Shown piece by piece: positions 1-9,091 of a stretch of 64,000 nucleotides of DNA. The notes beneath the pieces are model-generated. The model was not told the origin of the DNA, did not search any database, and saw nothing but the letters and a program-made list of their open reading frames with translations. The position numbers and the translations under genes are program-made. The DNA comes from Lepidostoma basale (Eukaryota; Arthropoda; Insecta; Trichoptera; Lepidostomatidae). Where the stretch lies: NCBI GenBank assembly GCA_022606425.2, contig JAHDVF020001336.1, forward strand, positions 992,001-1,056,000, read 5' to 3'. Numbering within the stretch: the first letter of the stretch is position 1; each line of letters begins with the position of its first letter.

Positions 1-150
1 CCTTTCATTATTTTGTTCATAACACTATCATTCGCACCGATTCACTTCTTATATTTTCATTCGACATTCTATCATACACAGAGTATCCACACATTCGTCT
101 AAGAGATCTCATTTCTACTGTATTTATTCTACTTTCATTCTTCTTTTGCA
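1..150 (-). mobile_element. RTE-like LINE fragment (family B), antisense
   Basis: This stretch is nearly the same sequence as 34462-34612, where the reverse strand encodes the C-terminal tail of a non-LTR retrotransposon reverse transcriptase ORF. It lies in an EDC3 intron. It is truncated by the window edge and is not coding. Confidence 0.7.
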
Positions 151-392
151 TACATATATTTTTTTGTAATAAGATGTTTATGTGATGGAACAAAATTAAA
201 TCCTTTTCAAATGTTTTAAAGTTAGCGAGAGAGTGGTGGTTTCAAACAAATAATATACATAGAAAATAATATCAATTGGTAACACTTTGAATTTTTTTGT
301 TTGTTGATAAGATTGGATCAAATGTATTTGAACCTACGTTATCGGGACATTGATAACATATGAACTTCGAGAAATGAAAATATGAATCATAC

Positions 393-3300
393 CTGTGACA
401 TACTCCATGGTTCCGCGCCCCTCGCTGGGAATAACGATGGCCCGGTAGGCAACGGGCTGGGAGGTAAGAATGTTCTCATCATGCCGATACTTCTGTTCAC
501 TCTGGTTACGCCGTAAATGGTCTGTTTGTCTTACCTAAAACATTTCATTTAATTTATTAAAATTATGCCTTTGTCTGTCCACTCTTGGAAGTAGGCCTCC
601 TCCAACAGTTTCCATGTCTGTAGACCAGTGTACCAGTGATCCACTTTAATGTCGTCCCTCCATTGAAGTTGGGGACGTCCCGGATTTCAGGTAGCAGTTC
701 TAGGACACCAGCAAAGGAGGCGTTTTGTCCATCTATGGTCAGAGCTGCAAGCGACATGGCCTGCCCAACGCCATTTTAGCGCTGCCACTCTTCCGATGAT
801 GTCCGACACTCCCGTTATAAATATTATATGATGTAGTAAACAGCGAAGGAGAGACTGGTACAGTCGTGTCCAAAAAATGAACGTCACCAGACTGACTGCA
901 CTGCATAATCAGCTTCACCGAGAGCTCCTAAAAGATGGAAGGACAGTTGGGAATCCACCTCACAGGAGGGACAACCTTCAGGAGAACAAACCTCATAGAT
1001 CTAAAGGAAGGAAGAAGAAAAAAAAAAGATAGGGCTCCACACTATTTATCAGATTTGCATTATTTCTTTCTCCCTTGCTTGTTTGTATAAGCGTGCAAGT
1101 TTTGCACACAAGCATACATAGTTTTTTTTTCACCTGTTTTAAGATTTAACAAATATCAATAAGCAGTACTTACAACATCAGGTTTCTGCGCCTGGTTCAA
1201 CTCTTCCCAGAGTGCTTGCTTATCAAACAAGGCGAGGTTCTTTTCAAAGTCAAAGTCCTGGTTCATGATGGGATCATCGCTCGGAGTACCGAAACAGGCA
1301 TCATTACGGCGTTTCTGTTTGTCCTTTTTGTTTGGGGTACCACCCATCGCAATCATACCTAAAATATATTATTTATAAATATTTCACACGCAAGTAAAAT
1401 GGCTGCGTTGTTGCTTTATTTCTGTAGCACCATTTAGACAAAAAAAAATGGTTTAACTAGATACGATCAACTCAATCAAATATCAAACGCGGACGGTCGA
1501 TGCCTGGATTATCTCAAAAGACAAGGCATTTTTTCGACGATGGATTCATCTATTGCCAGAAAGAAGGGAAAAGTAATGGCTACCATGAACAATATTTTGA
1601 TTGATGTGTTTTTTATTTTACCTTTCAAATAATGCGATTTTCATAACGGACCGAACTTTCCAAAACAAACAATAAAATAAAATACAAACTTCTTTTTTTT
1701 TGTCAAAATACTGTTAGAATTTTTTGTATATTTTATACAAAATGAGCTGACATGAAAAGGGTAAAAAATATTTCAAAAATGATATAAAAAGTGACATGCT
1801 TACCTCCATTGAGATTTTTATTTGATTTTCCTTGAATGTCAATCGGCTTACTCTTGGCATTCGAATTTGTAAAAAAGGAATAAATTGGAAAGCCGTTTGT
1901 GTGCCCTGAATTAATTTTATTATTGAATTGCGTGGTGAAATTCTGAGGTCTAACCGGCTGCGTTTGGGCCTGGGAATTTGCCTGAGGCATGAACCCAGTG
2001 GATATATTAGGTAAGCTGTGGCTGCCCCCCTGGATAGGCTGGCTGGGCCGGCTGGTATCGCTGGTGGACGGCAAAGGGTCAATAACGGCTAATTTTTGTG
2101 TCTTTTTTCCAGCTTTTGTGACCTCGACTGTACTGTGCTGTTTTTTCTCTTTAGACGCTGTGTTTGGATCGATTATTTGAATGTCTTTGATGTCTGATGC
2201 TCTGAAATAAAAAAACAAGTTATGAAACTAACTTTTAACATATAAAAATGATATGATTAAAATACAGATGTTTCAATCCTAGGAATTGGTTTGTAAATCT
2301 AACATCATTGCTGGATCTTGGGATGCCACTTGGGCTTTTAACCCTCCCTTCCCTGTGATGGGTATCTTCTACACATTGCTTCTAATAACCATCAATATAT
2401 TTATTAATATAATAAATACAAGGTTAAGATTTTAGGTATTCCTCCATAAAATATTTACGCATTGATTTAAAAATTAATATTAATAATAATAAAAATTTAT
2501 CAGGTACATCTGAGATATTTTGGGAAATTGGAAACGAAATTCGTAGCGCTGAGTGCGCGACACTATATTCGCATCTCACTCTTGCATACTTCACTGTGGA
2601 AGCGCGAGGAGCTCAATGTTCTCACTGGGCGGCAGTAGCTCTCGGGTTTGCAACCAGAGTGGACTTATGCCCGTCCCGTGAGCGTTGCCAGATGTTTTTT
2701 TTATGTTTTCAGCAAATAAATCTCAATTATTATAATTTTTTATTTCAATTATAATTAATTAAGGGGATTAGCTATGAATGTTCTTATTTTTCCGATTTAA
2801 AATCGCTAATTTTTTATTGCGTACTGACTACCCAAAACAGGAACGCGTGTTTTTATTATAGCACCGTTAGGGAAAGTTAATGTGGTAGTTTCCTATTGCT
2901 TTCTATATATTTTGTATACAACAGGTTATTTGAAGCCAATTATTGTATACGAATTTTTAGGTATTGATTCTCATGACACTAAGCTATGGCATTAACATGA
3001 AAATTATCGTCAATACACAACACTGCATTATGAGTTTTCCCAGATTTAGCTTAAGGAGTGTGTAATCAATAAGTTTTGGGCAGGTATAAGCCTTCTCAGT
3101 AAACCAATTTTAATGAGTAATAACGTATTAAGTTTATTTGCTGTTGTGAAAAATGTAGTTATTGTGAAAGATTAATTCCATATTATGGAAAGCAAATGTT
3201 TTCTAAAAGATTTATATTATTCCACCTTGTTAGGCATTATCAAATGCCTTAACCCTTAAAGGCCGGCGAGAATTTGAAACATCGAAACACTCTTGTAAAC

Positions 3301-6300
3301 AATTAAATTACTCTTCACACAAAATACATAAAAATATCAAATAAATTGTATTTTGTAGTCAAATGTTTTACATTTTTTATCTTATAAAAAGAATCAGACT
3401 TTTTTTGTTTCATTTTGAGTTTAAGAAAACAAATAAAAATATATTACATTGAAAATGTTGTTTATAAATGAAACCAAAACATTGTGCATTGATAACTATT
3501 AATGATATAAGAGTCACCCTAAGTAAACACACACTCAAAATCAAAGATTCAGACACAGTACGAGAAACCATAACTTCTTACATCGGCGGTTATGCAACTG
3601 TGTGTGTGTGTGTGTGATGATTGGCTGCGAGCCGTTGTCCGGGATACGCAATACAAAAAAATTAAATCTTTGTACAAAAAGGATGAAAGTTTAAATCTTA
3701 ATCAGAGAGAATACATAATAGTATATAATACACATTTTTACTTTTGATCCGTCCTAGTAAATTTACGGGATATTACACGTTAAACAAGGAGAATATATCG
3801 CACCGTGAGTGTAAAACCGAGATAAGTGCAAATATACATTTTGGAGATATGGGAGTTTAAAGACTCCATATTGCTTGGAAAAACTGTTTTTTTTTTTTTT
3901 AAATAAACCAATGATTTTCGGTTTATAGGTATATTACTATAAACCAAAAACCATTGGTTTATTTCAAAAAAAGTTTTTCAAGCAATATGAAGTCTTTAAA
4001 CTCCCATATCTCCAAAATGTATATTTGCACTTATCTCGGTTTTACACTCACGGTGCGATATGTGAACTGCTATTGTAGCCAGCCGGACTATAAGGGTTAA
4101 TATGCATTTTATAATGCCTTGACAAAGCGAAACATGTCATCCCCACAAAATAAAACTTCTAGAAAACAGTATTTTTATTAGTATTAATTAAAAATCTAAC
4201 ATTTTTACCAATCTCATTACATGTTAAGATTTTCATAATCATCTTAAATATTTTTGTTAGACTTAAAGCCTTACCACTGTGGAACTCCATAATGAAGATT
4301 TTTTATTAATAAAAATATGTTTTTTTCCATTTTTTAGAAGGTCTAAAACTTTTTGAAACGTGCCGAGAAAAGTAAACTCAAAAGTGGATGAAAAAAAAAA
4401 AGTATTATTTCATTAAAAAAAATCATCTTAATTATGTTTGTTGTGAATCAAGTCTTGTCTTAAAGAGTCTTTTCAATTCAATTTTTAATCATTTTCGAAT
4501 TGATAAAACAATGAAATATATCAATAATCAGTATTTACCTTATCTCACTATCTAACCTTTTTTTTCAGAAAGAGTGAATCATAAAAATAAACGCTATTGA
4601 TAAGTTTGAGATTCCTTTATTATGTGTATACAGAGGTATCAACAAACCATCCAAATGACTACCACCTACCTAATATAACGCGACAAACGTGAAACATTAT
4701 AGATGCGTAGATTTTCACGGTCGGTAGCAATATATTTTTTGGGATCTTAAGTATATCTGTGTAACTCGTTAACTTCATAGACCGAAGTTTTTTGTAGATC
4801 GCACACGTAGAACTAAGCGCAAGTATTTATTTCTCATTCTCATACCGCTGACGAGACGGCAAAGCGTAGATGGAGTTAAGCATGCATTATCTACAACACG
4901 TATGCATTATGTACAACAACTACCTTGAAGATGAAAACTGCAACAATTATAAAACATTGGTTGTGGAAGATAACAAGTTACACGGAAATACCCAAGATAA
5001 AAAAAGAAACGTGAAACATTATTTTAAAATTTTACAGTGATGAACGATTCAGAAAACATACCAATAAGAATGGCAGATATTTTGAAGTTATACAGTATTC
5101 TCTCTTTATAACGATATCCAAGGGACTGGGCATTGTCATTGATATAAGAGATTGTTATGAAGAGAAAACAATATTTGACGAAATAACATTAAAATATAAA
5201 GTTGCTTTATATATTGTTACTGTAATTATTATGTTAATGTAAATATTTACTTTTAATAACATTACTTACACTCAATTTGAAAGAAAGTGGTGCTTCATGT
5301 ATGTAGTGAGAGTAGTAAATATAAATTATAGACAATAATATAATAGGTGGGGGTTGCTAGACATTTTTTTAAGCGGGTAAACAAACATTCCGGGCAATAC
5401 CCTACCTACTCAGGTAGTGCTGGCGCTTGGTCCGCTTTAAAATCTAGACAGAAGGGGCACTTGAACGACTGAAATACCATCGTAATAAAGAGAGAGCAAT
5501 ATCCGTATAGAGAAAGAATAAATACTACCAAAACCAAACAACTTTCGTTCATTTCATCGTTATAGAGAAATTATCGTTATAGGGAGAATCATTCTAAAGA
5601 GAGACTACTGTATTATCAAAGAAATACATTTAAACATTACAAATTTATGTATTATCTCTATTTGTGAAAAAAATTGAACAATCATAATAACACCAGCCTT
5701 GAAAGGCACTTAACACTGAATAAACTCACCAAAAATGTGTCAGAAGAAGATATGTATGTATGCGTGCGGAAACAAATCTAACTACAGCGGCGGAGAATCC
5801 CCCTCGTCTTCTAAAGGAAAGTCTCCGCAAAACGTGTCGTAAGTTTTTTGGGATTGCTCTTTGTACAATTCCTTGTAACAATTTATCGCATTCTGAACTT
5901 CTCTGGAAACTGTTAGACTGCGCACTTCGTCAGAATCGTTGTTCGTGAAAATATTCAAAGCTTGTTCAATGTAAGAGAACGCTTGCGACAATTGATTTTT
6001 AGTCAGAGTGCACGGTTCAACGGGTTGTGCGGTGACATTTTTCTTTTTTACTTTTTTAACAATTTTTTCTTTCAGCTCTGTTTTAGTATTCTTTTCTTGC
6101 TCAGACATCAAGAAATCAGATATGAGAAAATTGGAGAGGTTATCTTCGTGGGATTGTAATAATTCGACAACTTCTTCTCCATCTAGTCCGAGTGTGTTGG
6201 CATGCTTGGCTATATCTTCATAAACTTTATCCGCATTTTCGGGAACGGTGAAATCGTACAATTCAAATATGCACTCCGGCCAGATGTTCTTCCAAGAGTC

Positions 6301-8559
6301 GTTGATCGTTAAAGCGGTGACTTCCTCCCAGGTGTCGGCGATAATCTCCACAGCATCAAACAAGCGAAAGTGTTTCCAAAAAGTGAAAAATCTCGACTTT
6401 TTACCTTCTTCCACTTCTTTACTGAGTTTGCGAAAGATTCCCCTCATGTAGAAAGCTTGGAAATTAGCAACAACACCCTGGTCCATGTACTGAAGTAATG
6501 CGGACACAGATTTTGGGATATACACCACACGTACATTGGGAAAAAAATCATTTAAGTTAATGGGGTGACCGGGCATTTCGTCTATGATTAACAATGAGTT
6601 GTTGGGCAACTCTTTCATAGCGCAATACCTTTCAACAGCTGGGCAGAAAAATGAAACAAACCACTCCTGAAAGATGCAAGTTGTCATCCAAGCTTGTTTA
6701 TTCATTCTCCAAGTCACGGGTAAATTATAAGAACCTTCTTTCCTTTTGGACAAAGGGTTATCCAGATGATAGACAAGCAGAGGTTTGATTTTAAAGTCGC
6801 CGGATGCATTACCTCCGAGTAGAAGTGTTAAGCGATCCTTAAAAGACTTAATTTCACGGGCGGAAAGTTCTTCGTGAGAGAGAAACGACTTAGAAGGCAC
6901 ACTCTTCCAGAATACACTAGTTTCATTTACCCTAAACACTTGTTGTGGAGAGTATCCACCTCCTACGATAACGCTTTTTAGATTGTCTACAAACTTGCGA
7001 AGGTCCTCCGAGCTGGAAGTGAGGTTTTCAGTGAGCACCCGAATATTTTGAAAACAGTGTCTTTTCTTAAATCTTTCAAACCATCCCTTGCTGGCGGTGA
7101 AAGGTTTAGGTTCGGAATCTCCGCCTCTTGCAGAGTGCAAACTGTAATAAAAGCTTCGCGCCTTTTTGCGAATCAAGTCAACTGTAATGGGAACATTCCT
7201 CTGTATGTGATCTTCGATCCAAGCGTTCAACAAGCGTTCCATTTGTTCTAGTAATGCGTACCGACAGGAAACAATTTTGCGTGAGCTGGAAGCTGTGGCA
7301 GTTTGGGCACACGACATGATTTTATCCTTGTTGCTTCGGATGGTGGCCAGTGTGGACATAGCCAGGCCGTATTCCTTGGAAATTTTAGAGAGATGCTCTC
7401 CAGATGCCATTCGATTGAGCACCTCTATTTTCCGCTGAAGAGTGATGGACTTCCGCTTCTTTGGCGTTTTGTGAAAAGCCGCTTTAAAAAGTTTCTTTGA
7501 TGACATTTTATATTGTTTTGAAAACTTTATACACAAGAAAATTAATCATTTGTTTCATTCACACTATTTAATAAAGAATTTCATTTCTGTTTATAAAATA
7601 GAAACACAAAACTTTTATACTTTGATTAAAACACTTAAAACCATTACCTAACATAAGAAAAGTAATTTAAAAATAATAAATAGCTTGCGTTAATGCCTAT
7701 ATCATTAACTTTTTTTGGTCCATAGTGAATCAATAATGAATTATATCTAATATTTGTTTATTTGACTAAAGGAATGTTTTTATCCTTAAAATTTACAAAT
7801 TCAGGATCTACTATAACTATTAAAAATCTCTAGATAAATACATAATCATTATGATTTTTGAAATGTGGAAAATTTGGTTTATTTATAAATAACATAAAAC
7901 TTGTTAATAACATATTTTTGATAAATGTCGCTAGATTTAATTATGCAGTGATTCGTATTTAGTTAAATCAATCGGAAATACCAATAAATATAACGAAGCT
8001 AGTTCAAAATTATCACTTTAAAAATTATAGGTCAATATTGAAAAAAGTTCACAATTGCAAAGGAATGGACCATCAAAGCATTTTCGGCGGGAAAAATCGA
8101 CTTCAAGAGCTATCCGGAAAAATTCCCGTCGTGCCAAAGTATTAATAAACCGTGACAAAATTAAATGATAACCTCACTTTTCCGCTCGGAAATCATCAGC
8201 AATCGTACACCATTTCAAAACTGCGAAATCCTTTTAAATAAAAGCCAGTATTACACTATTACTGTAAAATACCAAAACAATACACAAGTTTACAGTTTCC
8301 TAAGCGTAGGTACGCCAAAATTCCCTCAACTACTTGTTGAAGTTACAACATTTATGCTGCAAAAAAGTGTAAACAAAATAAAATAATAAATATAAGTTAG
8401 TTACTTCAGAGTCACTTGAGGGTTTGGGTAGGGGAAACCGTTCCGGAACGCTCGAGTCAGAGTGATTGATGATCCATCGGCTTCAATGATCGTGCCCTGA
8501 TAGCATCCTAGAGGCTCGTCACAATTTATGGATACGCCGCATCCGATCCAGGAAGACAT
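393..8559 (-). CDS. Edc3: Enhancer of mRNA decapping 3 (EDC3), 5' four exons, 3' end outside window
   Basis: Minus-strand exons are 8559-8405, 2201-1804, 1358-1174 and 534-393; they join in frame (phases 2, 1, 0, 1) and give the first 293 residues. Exon 1 encodes an LSm domain starting MSSWIGCGVSINCDEPLG, as in metazoan EDC3. Exon 2 finishes this domain (VTLKASDIKDIQI) and enters a low-complexity Ser/Gln/Pro/Asn linker. Exon 3 carries the FDF motif (DFDFEKNLALFDK, residues 219-231), the known docking site for the DDX6/Me31B helicase. Exon 4 contains YRHDENIL and the lead-in to the YjeF-N-like domain, which lies off the left edge. The family activates Dcp2-mediated mRNA decapping in cytoplasmic P-bodies. 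The 6.2 kb intron between exons 1 and 2 holds a Tigger-type transposase ORF on the same strand. All donors are GT and acceptors AG. Confidence 0.93.
566..795 (-). mobile_element. RTE-like LINE 3' fragment, antisense
   Basis: On the reverse strand this encodes the LKWRWAGHVA motif typical of the C-terminal region of RTE-like reverse transcriptase ORFs, with broken frames. A diverged copy of the same piece lies at 11930-12185. It sits just upstream of EDC3 exon 4, in the intron. Confidence 0.6.
838..1032 (+). mobile_element. RTE-like LINE 3' end (family C)
   Basis: It reads as a degraded C-terminus (WYSRVQKMN, then RLTALHNQLH) matching the better copy at 33745-34070 ([20 protein letters not shown]). 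It ends in a GGAAGAAGAAAAAA-type purine tail, as expected for a LINE 3' end. It is an intronic relic. Confidence 0.6.
1488..1665 (+). mobile_element. mariner transposase 3' relic
   Basis: The sequence closely follows 28062-28235, which encodes the mariner C-terminus ([13 protein letters not shown], then [14 protein letters not shown]). Here the frame is broken. Only the last part of the transposase and the 3' untranslated part remain. Confidence 0.6.
2215..3194. other. EDC3 intron, no recognisable gene
   Basis: AT-rich intron. A more GC-rich patch near 2530-2690 looks like an old repeat but has no open frame or homologue I recognise. Confidence 0.5.
3253..4096. mobile_element. piggyBac-like non-autonomous element with TTAA target duplication
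   Basis: The 844-bp element is flanked by TTAA at 3249-3252 and 4097-4100. Its ends are inverted: CCCTTAAAGGCCGGC on the left and, read inward from the right, CCCTTATAGTCCGGCTGGC. TTAA duplication and ends starting CCC are diagnostic of the piggyBac superfamily. There is no transposase ORF. It holds a short GT run near 3600 and a long hairpin at 3796-4062. Confidence 0.8.
3796..4062. repeat. Near-perfect long hairpin (arms about 130 bp)
   Basis: 3796-3926 is the reverse complement of about 3936-4062 with only a few mismatches; both arms contain ATATCGCACCGTGAGTG and TTGGAGATATGGGAG. A short AT loop separates them. If transcribed with the EDC3 intron it would fold as long double-stranded RNA. 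Confidence 0.85.
4195..5090. other. EDC3 intron, no recognisable gene
   Basis: AT-rich. A diverged copy of the dispersed GAAAC-GTGCCGAGAAAA tail occurs near 4355-4390 (compare 14790-14850). Nothing else is supported. Confidence 0.4.
5093..5610. mobile_element. Tigger/pogo-like MITE
   Basis: The inverted ends are CAGTATTCTCTCTTTATAAC (left) and, read inward from the right, CAGTAGTCTCTCTTTAGAAT; both are flanked by TA. Ends beginning CAGT with TA duplication are typical of Tigger/pogo. The 518-bp body has no coding capacity. It lies 171 bp from the transposase ORF at 5782-7506 but its ends face away from it, so it is a separate element. Confidence 0.7.
5782..7506 (-). CDS. Tigger/jerky-type transposase-derived protein, intact ORF in EDC3 intron
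   Basis: A single 574-residue ORF starts MSSKKLFKAAFHKTPKKRKS. Domains in order: a CENP-B/psq-type helix-turn-helix (about residues 15-65, LQRKIEVLNRMASGEHLSKI), a second CENP-B-type DNA-binding domain (about 85-160, ending KGWFERFKKRH) and a DDE_1 catalytic domain (about 185-400). The expected catalytic triad reads N194 (RVNETSVFW; the family has D here), D309 (LLIIDEMPGHP) and D342 (YMDQGVVANF). The first acid is lost through an AAT codon at 6925-6927. The C-terminal 120 residues are acidic and Lys-rich. An upstream in-frame TTG at 7536 is not a likely start. No matching terminal repeats were found around it. Intact length with a dead triad suggests either a recently inactivated copy or a domesticated DNA-binding protein like jerky/TIGD proteins. 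Confidence 0.85.
   Translation of the reverse strand: MSSKKLFKAAFHKTPKKRKSITLQRKIEVLNRMASGEHLSKISKEYGLAMSTLATIRSNKDKIMSCAQTATASSSRKIVSCRYALLEQMERLLNAWIEDHIQRNVPITVDLIRKKARSFYYSLHSARGGDSEPKPFTASKGWFERFKKRHCFQNIRVLTENLTSSSEDLRKFVDNLKSVIVGGGYSPQQVFRVNETSVFWKSVPSKSFLSHEELSAREIKSFKDRLTLLLGGNASGDFKIKPLLVYHLDNPLSKRKEGSYNLPVTWRMNKQAWMTTCIFQEWFVSFFCPAVERYCAMKELPNNSLLIIDEMPGHPINLNDFFPNVRVVYIPKSVSALLQYMDQGVVANFQAFYMRGIFRKLSKEVEEGKKSRFFTFWKHFRLFDAVEIIADTWEEVTALTINDSWKNIWPECIFELYDFTVPENADKVYEDIAKHANTLGLDGEEVVELLQSHEDNLSNFLISDFLMSEQEKNTKTELKEKIVKKVKKKNVTAQPVEPCTLTKNQLSQAFSYIEQALNIFTNNDSDEVRSLTVSREVQNAINCYKELYKEQSQKTYDTFCGDFPLEDEGDSPPL
7540..8404. other. EDC3 intron between exon 1 and the transposase ORF
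   Basis: AT-rich. A stretch near 8070-8150 (TTTTCGGCGGGAAAAATCG) stands out slightly in composition. I found no terminal repeat facing the transposase ORF and no convincing coding frame. Confidence 0.4.
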
Positions 8560-9091
8560 TTTTTAATACTCTTTCAACTTATTACGTTGCTAAAATCTAT
8601 AATAAAGCTTATTTCCTGTACTTCGGCTACTTTCTTATTGAACCATACGCGAAATACATAATATGCGTATTTGTGTCAATAGGATCGCGGTAGAAGATTG
8701 TCGGATCGGACCCAATTTATAATAATAAAAAATGCACTATCACTAAGAGCACACTAAATGATACATCGATGTTGTTTTTTATTCACTTTTTTGTAAGATT
8801 AAAGTACTCAAAACGCACAAAATATCAAAAAACATAAAAACAATTCCGTGGCTTCCAAAGCGTTCCATAGAATGAAAATACGGTTTTTCTGACAGTCGAT
8901 GAGCCGATTCATAGATTCCCGGAGTAAAAGATGAATGCGGAAAAAAAACATACCATAGACAAATAAATGGCCAACAAATCAGAAATGTCAAAATATGTTG
9001 AATATTTCTATGAAGTCTAGAAAAATATAAATATTTTGATATTGTATCCATCAGTTTCATTCAAATAATTTTTGTACCAAATCTTAAAACT
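8560..9091. promoter_or_regulatory. Shared divergent upstream region of EDC3 and GatB
   Basis: The two start codons point away from each other across 532 bp, so both promoters must lie here unless there are non-coding first exons. No TATA box or CpG-rich block is obvious. A 93-codon minus-strand ORF occupies 8779-9060. Confidence 0.45.
8779..9060 (-). CDS. Possible small membrane protein, 93 aa, unrecognised
   Basis: The ORF starts with ATG and contains a hydrophobic run near residues 20-40 ([17 protein letters not shown]) and a second near 72-88. An AATAAA overlaps the end of the frame. It begins only 31 bp from the GatB start on the other strand, which argues against an independent gene. 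I do not recognise a family and chance occurrence in AT-rich DNA is quite possible. Confidence 0.2.
   Translation of the reverse strand: MKLMDTISKYLYFSRLHRNIQHILTFLICWPFICLWYVFFPHSSFTPGIYESAHRLSEKPYFHSMERFGSHGIVFMFFDILCVLSTLILQKSE

Larger units (their letters stand above)
3195..4175. repeat. Foldback repeat A, copy 1, split by a TTAA element
   Basis: The left half (about 3195-3252, ending GGCATTATCAAATGCC) and right half (about 4101-4175, with ATAATGCCTT, CGAAACATGTCAT and AAAACTTCTAGAAAAC) together match the palindromic repeat at 9884-10028. They are separated by the element at 3253-4096, so that element inserted into an older repeat. Confidence 0.65.

Noticed and set aside
7507..7536. N-terminal extension of the Tigger-like ORF
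   Set aside because: The extra ten codons begin with TTG, not ATG; the ATG at 7506 fits the family start.
5093..7536. One autonomous Tigger element including the ORF
   Set aside because: The inverted ends at 5093 and 5610 face each other and exclude the ORF; no partner end was found beyond 7536.
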